Positions 18,786-27,405 of a stretch of 64,000 bases of DNA are shown here, one piece after another; the first letter of the stretch is position 1; every line of letters starts with the position of its first letter. Position numbers and translations under genes: made by a program. The stretch is from Chloroflexota bacterium (GTDB lineage Bacteria; Chloroflexota; Dormibacteria; Dormibacterales; Dormibacteraceae): positions 310,001 to 374,000 of the forward strand of contig VBIW01000034.1 of NCBI GenBank assembly GCA_005880915.1. Reading direction: 5' to 3'. The notes below the pieces were generated by a model that had not been told where the DNA came from, ran no database searches, and worked only from the letters and a program-made list of their open reading frames with translations.

Positions 18786-19139
18786 CTACTGGATGACGAT
18801 CTGGTCCCCGCGCTGCAGGTCGATCCCCGATGTCGAGCCGGGCGGCAGCTCGAGCACGCTGCGCGCGCCGATCTCCCACCACACGATCCCGTACCAGGCG
18901 GGAAGCTTGCGATAGACCTTCTTCACGCGCTCCCGGCTGTCCAGGAACACGGCGTCGATTGGAAAGTTCATGAACATCATGTGGATGCTGCTGCAGGGTA
19001 TGAGCCACATACCGCGACCAGGGTCGAGCGTCTTGCGAAACATGAGACCCACGCCGCGGCCAAACATGGTTCGCGGAGTCTCGAGCTCCTCCGCCAACAC
19101 CTGACCGCTCCGTTCGTGTACCGCACGGCGTCCCTGCAC
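18786..19139 (-). CDS. DUF192 family protein
   Basis: 117 aa from GTG 19139. The family pattern is clear: TMFGRGVGLMFRKTLDPGRG, MWLIPCSSIHMMFMNFPIDAVFLD, then VYRKLPAW and VLELPPGSTSGIDLQRGDQI. DUF192 proteins are small beta-rich proteins of unknown function, often with a signal peptide; none is present here, so this copy is probably cytoplasmic. It is divergent from the hydrolase at 19169, with only 29 bases for both promoters. Confidence 0.85.
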   Translation of the reverse strand: MQGRRAVHERSGQVLAEELETPRTMFGRGVGLMFRKTLDPGRGMWLIPCSSIHMMFMNFPIDAVFLDSRERVKKVYRKLPAWYGIVWWEIGARSVLELPPGSTSGIDLQRGDQIVIQ

Positions 19140-19168
19140 AGCGATCCGATAGGTTAGATCCCCAGCCC

Positions 19169-19915
19169 ATGGATTTCGACAGCGATGGCATTCGACTGCA
19201 CTACGAGGTGAATGGCCCCGAGCAAGGAATGCCGATCATCGCGGTCCACGGCTTCGCCTCGGACTACCGCCTCAACTGGGTCGGGACGCGCTGGCAGGAA
19301 ACCCTCACCCAGGCGGGTTTCATGGTGGTGGGCCTCGACTGCCGTGGCCACGGCCACAGCGACAAGCCCCACGACACTGCGTCGTACGCGATCGAGCTCA
19401 TGGCCGGCGACGTGGTCCGACTGCTCGACGACCTGGACATCGCGACGGCGGCGTACATCGGCTACTCGATGGGCGCGCGAATCGGCATGCAGGTGGTGCT
19501 GGATCGACCCGATCGAATATCACGGGCGGTGCTCGGTGGCATCGGCACCGCGGGAGCGATCGACAGCTCAGATGCGATCGCGCGTGCCTTTCTCGAGGGC
19601 GGAGAGACCGACGACCCGGTGGCAGAGACCTTCTACCGCTTCGCTTCCGCGCGGCCGGTCAACGACCTGCGCGCGCTCGCCGCGTGCATCCAGGGTTTGC
19701 GGCCCGATGCCGATCCAGCTCGGCTGGCGGCAATCCGCACCCCGATCCTGGTCGTGGTCGGTGACCATGACGATATCGCGCGCGGCGCGCCCGAGCTGGT
19801 CGAGCTGATCCCGTCGGCACGCCTTGTCATCGTCCCCGGCCGCGACCACCTGAGCCTGGTGCCGGCGCGCGAGTTCAAACAGGCCGCTCTTGACTTCCTG
19901 ACCGACGACTCCTGA
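19169..19915 (+). CDS. alpha/beta hydrolase
   Basis: 248 aa. The alpha/beta hydrolase fold has the oxyanion segment AVHGFASDYRLNW, the nucleophile elbow GYSMGARIG (Ser near residue 97), the acid in VVGDHDDIARG and the catalytic His in GRDHLSLVP. DCRGHGHSDKP is the usual strand-turn after the fold core. Substrate unknown; the family includes esterases, lactonases and C-C hydrolases. Confidence 0.9.
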   Translation: MDFDSDGIRLHYEVNGPEQGMPIIAVHGFASDYRLNWVGTRWQETLTQAGFMVVGLDCRGHGHSDKPHDTASYAIELMAGDVVRLLDDLDIATAAYIGYSMGARIGMQVVLDRPDRISRAVLGGIGTAGAIDSSDAIARAFLEGGETDDPVAETFYRFASARPVNDLRALAACIQGLRPDADPARLAAIRTPILVVVGDHDDIARGAPELVELIPSARLVIVPGRDHLSLVPAREFKQAALDFLTDDS

Positions 19916-19924
19916 CCCGGCCGG

Positions 19925-20431
19925 TCAGGCCCGGTGGTGGTATCGGATGCGGCGCTTGCTCCGCTGCATGGCAGTTCCCGCCGGCACGATCGAGATGGTT
20001 CCGTCAGGTTCGAGAACAGCGAGCTGAACTTCCTTCGCATCGGCGATGCCGTGCTCTCGAATGGCCATCTCAACCTCCTCCTGATCGACTCCCTCGCGCC
20101 GCATCACATCGGTCAGGTATTTGCCATCTCGCATCACGACCGCCGGCGCCGGCGTGAAGAGACGGTGAATGCGCGGCAGGTTGTCCAGCTTGCCAACCAG
20201 AAAGTTCAGACCCACCAGGGTTGCGATCAGGATGAAGCCGCCACCCAATGACGAGTCCGGCCCTGTGATCGCCGGCTGCAGTGCGTTGGCGACCAGAAGG
20301 ATGAACACGAGGTCGAATAGCGTGAACTGGCCAACCTCGCGCTTGCCGAAAAGACGTAAGGCGATCAGGAGCGCCGTATAGATCAGTACGGCGCGCAGGA
20401 CAAGCTCCCACGCCGGGACGCTCGGCAGGAT
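19925..20431 (-). CDS. DUF421 (YetF-like) membrane protein, start uncertain
   Basis: Family features continue upstream of the first usual start (GTG 20308): the frame encodes AWELVLRAVLIYTALLIALR, LFGKREVGQFTLFDLVF and then the second helix, as DUF421 proteins require. Yet between the in-frame TGA (20467) and 20308 there is no ATG, GTG or TTG. The reported end uses ATC 20431; CTG 20428 is equally possible. The C-terminal soluble part contains PAPAVVMRDGKYLTDVMRRE. The gene overlaps or abuts the tadC stop. It may use a rare start codon, be translated by coupling to tadC, or be N-terminally damaged. Confidence 0.65.
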   Translation of the reverse strand: MLPSVPAWELVLRAVLIYTALLIALRLFGKREVGQFTLFDLVFILLVANALQPAITGPDSSLGGGFILIATLVGLNFLVGKLDNLPRIHRLFTPAPAVVMRDGKYLTDVMRREGVDQEEVEMAIREHGIADAKEVQLAVLEPDGTISIVPAGTAMQRSKRRIRYHHRA

Positions 20432-20450
20432 GGCGACTAGAGCCGCGGTC

Positions 20451-21371
20451 TTACCTCGGACGCATCAGGATCAGGACGGCCGGGCCCAGCAGGACGATCC
20501 ACAGCGTCGGGAAGATGCAGCCCACCATCGGCAGCATCATCTTCAAGGTCGCCTGGGCGCCTCTCTCCTGGGCTCGCTGGCGGCGCTTGCGCCGCATCTC
20601 GTCGGCCTGGATCCGCAAGATCTTGCCGATCCCGGTGCCGAACTGCTCTGACTGGATCACCGCCTGCATGAAGTTGTGGAGGTCCTCCACACCGCTGTTG
20701 CGCCCCATCTCGTCCAGCGCCTCGAGGCGCGGGCGGCCGAGGCTCACCTCACGCAGAGCCTTGCTGAGCAGGTCGGAGAGGGCGTTCCGGTATTTGTCGG
20801 TCACCCTCGCGAGCGAGGCGTCGAAACCAAGGCCGGCGTCGACGCAGATGACGAGCAGGTCGAGCGCGTCGGGCAGGCCCTTCTGGATCTCCGCGCGGCG
20901 GCCGTCGACCTTCTGTTTCAGCCAGAGCACCGGGAAGTAGAAGCCGAGGATTGCGCCGAGCGCGGCCGAGATGACCAGGTAAAGGGGGCTGCCAAGGAGC
21001 AGTCCGACCAGGAACCCCACCGCGGCGAGGATCGCAGCGGCGACCAGGCGGACCGCGGCAAAGTCCTCCGGTGTGAGGTTGCCGGGGCGCCCCGCGAGCT
21101 CGAGCTTGTTCAGCAGGTCCAAACGCGCCTTTTGGGGCGTCGACCGCGAGAGCAGCGAGCCGAGCTTCTCGATTGCGGGTCTCAGCACGCGCTCGCTGAA
21201 AGGCCGCTGGAGCTCGATCTCTTCGACGGTGAGCGGCTTCTCCCCGCCATAGACGGAGAGCCGCTGCTGGACCATTGCCGCGGTGTTCGTCGATGGGGTG
21301 CGCGCGATGCCGATGAAGATCATCAGCACTCCGATGCCGACGACCAGCGCCAGAAGCATTCCAGTTCCCAT
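20451..21371 (-). CDS. tadC: Tad pilus assembly membrane protein TadC
   Basis: 306 aa of the type II secretion F family. There is an N-terminal helix, a pair of helices at about 110-155, the cytoplasmic block LPDALDLLVICVDAGLGFDASLARV with FMQAVIQSEQFGTGIGKILR, and a C-terminal helix pair. It pairs with TadB to form the inner-membrane platform of the Flp pilus. It is last in the flp-cpaB-cpaF-tadB-tadC run. Confidence 0.9.
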   Translation of the reverse strand: MGTGMLLALVVGIGVLMIFIGIARTPSTNTAAMVQQRLSVYGGEKPLTVEEIELQRPFSERVLRPAIEKLGSLLSRSTPQKARLDLLNKLELAGRPGNLTPEDFAAVRLVAAAILAAVGFLVGLLLGSPLYLVISAALGAILGFYFPVLWLKQKVDGRRAEIQKGLPDALDLLVICVDAGLGFDASLARVTDKYRNALSDLLSKALREVSLGRPRLEALDEMGRNSGVEDLHNFMQAVIQSEQFGTGIGKILRIQADEMRRKRRQRAQERGAQATLKMMLPMVGCIFPTLWIVLLGPAVLILMRPR

Positions 21372-21375
21372 TTCT

Positions 21376-22359
21376 CTAGACCTCGATCGCCACGATGCGG
21401 CGAATGATCAGGTTGCCGATGAAGATCATGAACGCGCCGATGACGATCAGGATCCAGCCGATGAAGCTGGAGAACATCGGCTGGAAGTAGGTCGGAGTGA
21501 CGAAGAACATGAATGCGGCGAGCAGGATCGGAAGGGCCGTGATGATCGAGCCTGACGCGCGAGCCTGGGCGGTCAGCGTTTGAATCTCGCCCTTGATTCG
21601 CACCCTCTCGCGGATCGTATAAGCGATGTTGTCCAGGATCTCGGCCAAGTTGCCACCGACCGTGCGGTGGATTGAATAGGCCGTGGCCACGAGGTCGAAG
21701 TCCTGGCTCGCGATGCGCTTTGTGATGTTGCCGAGGGCTTCGTCCGGCGAGCCACCGAGGTTCATCTCGCGTACAGCGCGGCCAAACTCGTCGCCGATCG
21801 GCGCGACCGCGTTTTTGGCCACTGTGTCGATCGCCTGTGCGAAGGAATAACCGGCCTTGAGCGCGTTGGAGAGCAGGGTCAGTGTGTCACCAAGCTGGCC
21901 GTTGAACTTCTTGAGGCGCTGGCTGACCCGGTACTTGACGTAGAAGCCAGGGATCAGATACCCGAGGACGAACGTGAGCAGTCCAAGGATGTTGGCGAAC
22001 CTCCAGTACACGACGAGGGCCACGAGGAGGCCGGTGCCGACCTGGATCATGAAGAACTCGGACGGTCGGAGCTTCAGGTCAGCACGCTGCAGCTGTTCGA
22101 GGACCGACGGCTTGCCCTTCTTGGCGTCGCCACGACCCATCCGGTCGGCTGCCGGCTGGAAGAGCCGGTTGAGCGTGTCGCGCATGCCCGCCGTCTGGGG
22201 CAGCGCCGCCGCGCCCGCTGTCGTCACTCCATACGCGGCAAGCCGCGCCTGAAAGTCCTCCGCGCCGCCTGCGGAGCGACGCATCTGGCTGATGCCGAGG
22301 AAAAAAAGGAAGACGCCTGCGAAGGCGATCAGCCCGAAGAGCACGGGGATGGGTGGCAT
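21376..22359 (-). CDS. tadB: Tad pilus assembly membrane protein TadB
   Basis: 327 aa from ATG 22359, preceded by a strong AGGAGG seven bases upstream. It is also of the type II secretion F family: an N-terminal helix, LGDTLTLLSNALKAGYSFAQ, GRAVREMNLGGSPDEALGNI, IHRTVGGNLAEILDNIAYTI and terminal membrane helices. It forms the assembly platform with TadC, four bases away. Confidence 0.9.
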   Translation of the reverse strand: MPPIPVLFGLIAFAGVFLFFLGISQMRRSAGGAEDFQARLAAYGVTTAGAAALPQTAGMRDTLNRLFQPAADRMGRGDAKKGKPSVLEQLQRADLKLRPSEFFMIQVGTGLLVALVVYWRFANILGLLTFVLGYLIPGFYVKYRVSQRLKKFNGQLGDTLTLLSNALKAGYSFAQAIDTVAKNAVAPIGDEFGRAVREMNLGGSPDEALGNITKRIASQDFDLVATAYSIHRTVGGNLAEILDNIAYTIRERVRIKGEIQTLTAQARASGSIITALPILLAAFMFFVTPTYFQPMFSSFIGWILIVIGAFMIFIGNLIIRRIVAIEV

Positions 22360-22375
22360 CAAATCCTCCTGAGGG

Positions 22376-23839
22376 TCAGTAGAGCTTATCCGGGGATGGC
22401 TGCTTTCCGGGCACGAATAGTTGTTCCGACACTTCCTCACCTTCAGACCGAAAGTGCTCCATGCGCATCGGCAGGGCACCGGTTGCGGTGTGGTACCCGA
22501 CGGCCTTTCCCTCGGGGCTGACGCCGACCTGCTTGAACGTGAACAGCTCCTGGTACTGCACCTCGCCGTCCTTGATCCCGATGACCTCGGCGACGCTGAC
22601 GATCCGGCGCACGCCTCCTCGGAGGCGGGACTGCTGGACGATCAGGTGGATGGCCGAGCCGATCGTTTCCCTGATGGCTCGCGACGGCAGGTCCTGGCCG
22701 GCCTGGAGGACCAGGGTCTCGAGACGGACCAGGCACTCTTTCGGGTTGTTGGCGTGGACGGTTGACATCGATCCATCGTGTCCGGTGTTCATGGCCTGGA
22801 GCATGTCGAGGGCCTCGCCGCCACGACACTCGCCGACGATGATGCGGTCGGGCCGCATACGGAGGCAGGTCTTGACCAGCTCCCGAATCGGGACTGCGCC
22901 CTTGCCCTCGACGTTGGGCGGTCGCGATTCGAGCTGGATCCAGTGCGGCTGCTGCAGTTGGAGCTCAGCCGCATCTTCGGCCGTGATCAGACGCTCCGTC
23001 TCGGGGATGAACGTGGAGAGGATGTTGAGGAGCGTCGTCTTACCTGAGCCGGTGCCCCCGGAGACGAGGATGTTCAGCCGCGCTCGTACACACGAACGCA
23101 GGAACGTCATGATGTCCGGGCTGGACGATCGGAAGCGGTTGACGATGTCGGCCGGGCCCCACTTCTCTTTGGCGAACTTTCGGATCGTCAGCGCTGGGCC
23201 TTTGAGCGCGATCGGCGGGATGACCACGTTGACACGGGAACCGTCTTTCAGGCGGGCGTCACAGATCGGCGTCGACTCATCGACCCGCCGCCCGACAAGG
23301 CTGACGATGCGGTCGATCACCTGGCGCATCTGCCGCTCCGACTCGAACGTCACAGATGAAAGGATCGGCTCGCCGCTCTTCTCCACGTAAATCTGCTTCG
23401 GGTGGTTGGCCATGATCTCGGTGATGCTCGGGTCAGCGAGCAGCGCCTCGAGCGGACCGAGCCCCAGCACGTCGTCGAGGACCGACTCGACAAGGCGCTC
23501 CTTGTCGTTCTTGGTCATGGTCATCGCCGTGCTGCGGAAGTACTCCTCGGCTAGCTCGAGGATCTTTTCGCGGACGCCCGACTTGTTGCTGGAGTCGATC
23601 TCGTCCGCGAACTTCTCGATCAGCTTCGCGTGGATCTGAACCTTGGCCGCTGTGAAAGCGGGCGACAGGTCGCCACCCACCACGGTGCGCGCCGGCGCCG
23701 CGGGGACCGCGGGCTGCGCTACCGGGGCAGGCGGCGTATAGGTAGGCGCGCCCGGAAGTGTCGCGGTGGCGGGGCCGTTGCCTGCCGGCCCCGCCGGTGG
23801 AACCGTCTGGTTCTGTTTGACCCTATCGAGGAGTCCCAT
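22376..23839 (-). CDS. cpaF: Tad pilus ATPase CpaF/TadA
   Basis: 487 aa. A Pro/Ala-rich N-terminal linker (about 12-60) precedes an alpha-helical domain and the RecA-like ATPase core: VSGGTGSGKTTLLN, AAELQLQQPHWIQLESRPPN, GECRGGEALDMLQAMNTGHD and STVHANNPKECLVRLETLV. It powers pilus extension and retraction. It lies between cpaB and tadB in the pilus operon. Confidence 0.93.
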   Translation of the reverse strand: MGLLDRVKQNQTVPPAGPAGNGPATATLPGAPTYTPPAPVAQPAVPAAPARTVVGGDLSPAFTAAKVQIHAKLIEKFADEIDSSNKSGVREKILELAEEYFRSTAMTMTKNDKERLVESVLDDVLGLGPLEALLADPSITEIMANHPKQIYVEKSGEPILSSVTFESERQMRQVIDRIVSLVGRRVDESTPICDARLKDGSRVNVVIPPIALKGPALTIRKFAKEKWGPADIVNRFRSSSPDIMTFLRSCVRARLNILVSGGTGSGKTTLLNILSTFIPETERLITAEDAAELQLQQPHWIQLESRPPNVEGKGAVPIRELVKTCLRMRPDRIIVGECRGGEALDMLQAMNTGHDGSMSTVHANNPKECLVRLETLVLQAGQDLPSRAIRETIGSAIHLIVQQSRLRGGVRRIVSVAEVIGIKDGEVQYQELFTFKQVGVSPEGKAVGYHTATGALPMRMEHFRSEGEEVSEQLFVPGKQPSPDKLY

Positions 23840-23851
23840 CGGGCATCTCGG

Positions 23852-24724
23852 TTAAAGGCTCGTGAAGTGGTACTTGTTGTCGACCTGCTTCTGAGTCACA
23901 CCGCCTGCGGCTGCGACGGTCGCGCATGTGGTGTCCTGGTTGTCCGTCGGTGCGGTCTTGTAGTCCTTGTATGACTCAAGGGTGTAGCGGATGGTCGTGT
24001 TGCCAAGGAACCACGTGAGGAACTCGGCGTCACACTGCGTGACCTCGATCGTGAGGCTCGAGGTGATGCCGCTCGTCGCGCCACCGCCGCTCGTCGCGCC
24101 ACCGCCCGACGCGGGCTGGACGCCTGCCGCGGCAGGACCAAGGCCGATGATTCTCAGGTCCGTGAAGACGGTTTTGCTCACGACCTTGACCGGGCCTGTC
24201 TGCTGGCCGGTCGCGTTGAAGATCGTGAGGCTCGCCGACGCGATGACGGTGATGTAGTCGCCGACGCTGATGTGGCCTGCGACACCTTGCTGCTCACCAG
24301 TCGGAATCGTCATGGCGACGTAGCCTTTGGCGAGGGGAAGGTAAGCGGGGGCTGAGCCGGCCGGCACGAGTGTGATGTCCTTGGCCAGCATGTCGGATGT
24401 GATCACAGCGCCCTTGCTGATGTTGAGCTCCGAGATGAGGTTCACAACATCCGCCTTGCTCGCGTACGTGGTTGCCAGCGTGGCGTTGCCGTTGACCGAG
24501 ATCTTCGCGGTTTCGAGGTCATCGGACGTGATCTGGTGCCGGAGGGGAATGGCTTGCTTGGCGATGACCACCGTGTTGGTGGGTCCGCCAATCGCACCGC
24601 CGCCTCCGAGGCTGCTGATGAAGAACACGGCGCCAAACGCGGCGATCGCGAGTATTACGCCGACGATGATGAAGAGACGACCTCCTCCAGGACGGGGTCT
24701 TGCTGCAGCAGGTGCGACGGCCAA
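23852..24724 (-). CDS. cpaB: Tad pilus assembly protein CpaB/RcpC
   Basis: 290 aa from TTG 24724, preceded by GGAGGTGA. One N-terminal membrane helix (about 17-37) is followed by a SAF domain: VVIAKQAIPLRHQITSDDLE, ISKGAVITSDMLAKD, AMTIPTGEQQGVAGHISVGD. CpaB stabilises the pilus channel. A Gly/Ser/Ala insert near residue 210 contains an exact 18-base tandem duplication. No CpaC secretin gene is nearby, which fits a cell without an outer membrane. Confidence 0.85.
   Translation of the reverse strand: MAVAPAAARPRPGGGRLFIIVGVILAIAAFGAVFFISSLGGGGAIGGPTNTVVIAKQAIPLRHQITSDDLETAKISVNGNATLATTYASKADVVNLISELNISKGAVITSDMLAKDITLVPAGSAPAYLPLAKGYVAMTIPTGEQQGVAGHISVGDYITVIASASLTIFNATGQQTGPVKVVSKTVFTDLRIIGLGPAAAGVQPASGGGATSGGGATSGITSSLTIEVTQCDAEFLTWFLGNTTIRYTLESYKDYKTAPTDNQDTTCATVAAAGGVTQKQVDNKYHFTSL
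24071..24106. repeat. 18-bp exact tandem duplication in cpaB
   Basis: Two perfect copies of GCTCGTCGCGCCACCGCC (24071-24088 and 24089-24106). They encode the repeated six residues of a Ser/Gly/Ala/Thr linker (SGGGAT twice). In-frame slippage may vary the linker length between strains. Confidence 0.9.
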
Positions 24725-24808
24725 ACTAAGTCACCTCCGATGGAATCCTCAAGAGTGGCGACATTGTAACCATGGGAACCGCGATCTTCCCCCTAATTCG
24801 CTGTAAAG

Positions 24809-24836
24809 AAGAGAGCCCCTCGCGCGGGGCTCTCTT
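24809..24836 (-). terminator. hairpin terminator/attenuator after flp
   Basis: AAGAGAGCCCC and GGGGCTCTCTT form a perfect 11-base-pair stem with a 6-base loop, 22 bases past the pilin stop. On the minus strand it is followed by the T-rich CTTTACAG. It probably limits read-through, so that pilin is made in excess over the assembly genes. Confidence 0.75.
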
Positions 24837-24857
24837 GAAGGTGCTAATACGTGGGTA

Positions 24858-25034
24858 CTACGCTCCGAGGGCTGCTACGACGTTCGAGAACACGTTCTTG
24901 ATCTGGTTACCCATCGTAAGAAGGATCACGATGACCACGATTGAGACGAGCACCAGGATCAGGGCGTACTCAACCATTCCCTGGCCTTCCTGACGAGTCG
25001 TAAGGCTGCGAAGTTTCATGTAAAGGCTCAACAT
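24858..25034 (-). CDS. flp: Flp-type prepilin
   Basis: 58 aa from ATG 25034 with an AGGAGGTGA site upstream. After a basic leader the sequence EGQGMVEYALILVLVSIVVI is a type IVb pilin: cleavage after Gly17 would put Glu22 at position +5, and the hydrophobic helix runs to about 41. A short hydrophilic tail follows. It is the structural pilus subunit and the first gene of the Tad operon. The prepilin peptidase gene is not in the window. An alternative start is ATG 25019. Confidence 0.9.
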   Translation of the reverse strand: MLSLYMKLRSLTTRQEGQGMVEYALILVLVSIVVIVILLTMGNQIKNVFSNVVAALGA

Positions 25035-25090
25035 TTCTGCGATTTCACCTCCTTTTTCCTGAACTACAGGTTTCTGTCCTGTGTGACGCT

Positions 25091-25121
25091 GCCCGGTCCC
25101 ACTTCTTGCGGGCTGCCGGGC
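25091..25121 (-). other. hairpin in flp leader
   Basis: GCCCGG (25091-25096) and CCGGGC (25116-25121) bound a structured leader segment between the flp promoter and its ribosome site, with a second pairing of TCCCAC-like and GCGGGC-like strands inside. It may stabilise the abundant pilin mRNA. Confidence 0.35.
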
Positions 25122-25137
25122 CCTCTCGCGGACGAGG

Positions 25138-25166
25138 ATGGTACTCAGCGGTCCCAGGCAGGTCAA
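25138..25166 (-). promoter_or_regulatory. sigma70-type promoter for flp operon
   Basis: On the minus strand TTGACC (25166-25161) and TACCAT (25143-25138) are 17 bases apart, giving a leader of about 95 bases before the pilin ATG. Confidence 0.6.
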
Positions 25167-25223
25167 TTCATTAGCCAAAACGACCGGATGCCCGGCGGCG
25201 GTCGCTAACCTTTGGCACTCGAA

Positions 25224-25925
25224 ATGGTCACGGGCGTCGCAGAGCATGTGCAGAGACGCTCGGCGGCCTACTGGCGGGACCTCCTGCTCGGCCGGCTGGT
25301 CCCCTCTCTCTTCTTCAGCCTCTTCCTCGCCCGGCAGCTGATCCTGCTCTGGAGCGGGCTCCGCGGCCTCCATCAACCCTCCGACCTGCTCTTCGTCATC
25401 CAGCAGGTCCTGGCGCTCGCCTATTTCACGCTGCTGGTCGTCCTGTACGCCGTGCGTCTACCCCAGCGCGGCACCGACCATCGCCTGGCGGTGATCTTCA
25501 TCGCCTTCAGCGGTACGTTCTCCGCGATCAGCGCGAGCTTCCTGCCGGGCGGGACCCACCGTGAAGGCCTGGTCTTGATCGGAGACCTGCTGGCAACCGC
25601 AGGCCTTGCCTATTCGGTCTGGGGCCTGGCTTACCTCAGGCGATCGTTCTCGATCATCCCCGAGGCCCGACACCTCGTGACCGGTGGGCCGTACGGGCTG
25701 AGCCGGCACCCCGTCTACCTCGGCGAGATCGCCACCGCGATCGGCATCAACCTGGCGACGGGTGGCTGGCTGAGCGCGCTGGCGATCGCCTACTTCATCA
25801 CGTGCGAGGTGCTGCGCATCGGCTGGGAGGAGCGGGTGCTCTCGGCCGCGTTCCCGTCCGAGTACCCGGCTTACGCCCAGCGCGTGTCACGCTACCTGCC
25901 CAACCCATTCCGCCCGCGGGCGTGA
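25224..25925 (+). CDS. isoprenylcysteine methyltransferase-like membrane protein
   Basis: 233 aa from ATG 25224. It has several membrane helices and the ICMT/PEMT signature: FSIIPEARHLVTGGPYGLSRHPVYLGEI (about residues 145-175), then WEERVLSAAFPSEYPAYAQR near the C terminus, the part that binds S-adenosylmethionine. Bacterial members methylate lipids or small molecules, and the substrate here is unknown. The next gene begins one base after the stop. Confidence 0.85.
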   Translation: MVTGVAEHVQRRSAAYWRDLLLGRLVPSLFFSLFLARQLILLWSGLRGLHQPSDLLFVIQQVLALAYFTLLVVLYAVRLPQRGTDHRLAVIFIAFSGTFSAISASFLPGGTHREGLVLIGDLLATAGLAYSVWGLAYLRRSFSIIPEARHLVTGGPYGLSRHPVYLGEIATAIGINLATGGWLSALAIAYFITCEVLRIGWEERVLSAAFPSEYPAYAQRVSRYLPNPFRPRA

Positions 25926-25926
25926 G

Positions 25927-27405
25927 TTGAGCCTGGCCGAGCGCCTCTCCGCGAAGACGCTGCTGATCGGCGGCGTGATGATCGTCATCGTCGGACTCTT
26001 CGTCGGTACCGAACAGGACCCTGACTTCTGGTGGCACCTTCGCATCGGGCGCTGGATGTTGGAGAACGGCCACCTGCCGACCACAGACATCTTCACCTTC
26101 ACCGCGTCGAGCCACGTCTGGACCGATCACGAGTACCTCACCGAGATCGTCATGTGGCTCATCTACGCCAACCTCGGACTCGCCACGCTCGTCGTCGTTT
26201 TTGGTCTCCTGACCTGGGCCGGCTTCTGGCTGATGTACCTGCAGGTCCGCCGCCAGCCCTTTGTCTTCGTCGGGCTGGGGCTGGCGATCGGCGCCCTCGC
26301 GGGCTCGCCGATCTGGGGCCCTCGGGCGCAGATGATCACCTTCGCGCTCAGCTGCCTGGAGCTGTACTGGCTGCAGGGCTACCTGAGCGGCAGGAGCCGG
26401 GCCCTCAACTACTTACCGTTTGTGATGGTCCTGTGGGCGAACCTCCACGGCGGCTGGGTAATCGGGTTTGTCTGGCTCGGCGTGGCGCTTGTCGCGGAGC
26501 TATTGATGTGGGCGTGGGACCAGGACAACCCGGCCTACCGGATGCACGTCCGGCGGCTGGCGGTGATCACGGCGGCTTGCGGCCTCGCCGTCGCCGCAAC
26601 CCCCCACTTCCTGAGCCTATATCCCTATCCCTTCCAGACCGAGGGCAGCGTCGCCCAGCAGCGCCTCATCGTCGAGTGGTTCTCGCCCGACTTCCACCAG
26701 GTGTTCCTGCGCCCGTTTGAGGCAATGGTGTTCTTGCTCCTCGCCGGGTTCGCCCTGAGGAGACCGACGCTCTACGAGTTCTTGCTCGTGGCCATCGCGC
26801 TGTTCCTCGCCCTTCAGTCGGTACGCAACGTGGCCCTGTTCGTCGCCGCGTCAACTCCAGTTCTCGTCAACACATACAGCGCGTGGTGGAAGGAATTCTC
26901 GGTTGGTCGCAAATGGACGTCGACGATGCCACCCCGGCCGGCGTTCGCCGTTATCACCGCGGCCGTGCTAGTGGTGATCCTGGGTGTCACGACGCTTCGC
27001 GTCGGCAACGAGATCTCGCCGGCGAAGCAGCAGAACCTCGACGCCGCAAGCTATCCCATCGGCGCCGCCGACTGGCTCGCGGCGCATCCCGATGTGGGGA
27101 CCCACATGTACAACCAGTACGGGTGGGGCGGCTACCTCGCGTATCGCTTCTACCCGCAGAAGAGCCGGCAGGTGTTCATCTTCGGCGAGGCGGCGTTGAT
27201 GGGTGACAACCTCTTGAACGAGTACGAGGACGTGCAAACGCTGCGCTCGGACTGGAAGCAGATCCTCGACAAGTACAGCGTCGACTACGTGGTCTACAAC
27301 AAAGGCGAGGCCCTGTCGAACGTGCTGGCGACGCAGCCTGACTGGACTCTCGTCTACCAGGACTCGGTCGCGGTCATCTTCGTCAAAACACCTTCCAGAT
27401 CTTGA
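25927..27405 (+). CDS. multi-span membrane protein, GT-C-like, unknown
   Basis: 492 aa from TTG 25927. About ten hydrophobic segments occur between residues 10 and 365. The first loop has EQDPDFWWHLRIGRWMLENG and HEYLTEIVMW, the DPDxWWH pattern seen in a class of uncharacterised bacterial proteins that resemble GT-C glycosyltransferases using polyprenyl-phosphate sugars. A soluble C-terminal domain of about 110 residues follows (LAAHPDVGTHMYNQYGWGGY). The activity is an inference from topology and neighbours. The end overlaps the convergent gene at 27383 by 23 bases. Confidence 0.75.
   Translation: MSLAERLSAKTLLIGGVMIVIVGLFVGTEQDPDFWWHLRIGRWMLENGHLPTTDIFTFTASSHVWTDHEYLTEIVMWLIYANLGLATLVVVFGLLTWAGFWLMYLQVRRQPFVFVGLGLAIGALAGSPIWGPRAQMITFALSCLELYWLQGYLSGRSRALNYLPFVMVLWANLHGGWVIGFVWLGVALVAELLMWAWDQDNPAYRMHVRRLAVITAACGLAVAATPHFLSLYPYPFQTEGSVAQQRLIVEWFSPDFHQVFLRPFEAMVFLLLAGFALRRPTLYEFLLVAIALFLALQSVRNVALFVAASTPVLVNTYSAWWKEFSVGRKWTSTMPPRPAFAVITAAVLVVILGVTTLRVGNEISPAKQQNLDAASYPIGAADWLAAHPDVGTHMYNQYGWGGYLAYRFYPQKSRQVFIFGEAALMGDNLLNEYEDVQTLRSDWKQILDKYSVDYVVYNKGEALSNVLATQPDWTLVYQDSVAVIFVKTPSRS

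Noticed and set aside
24725-24808. Separate promoter between flp and cpaB
   Set aside because: No convincing -35/-10 pair with proper spacing was found; read-through past the hairpin seems sufficient.
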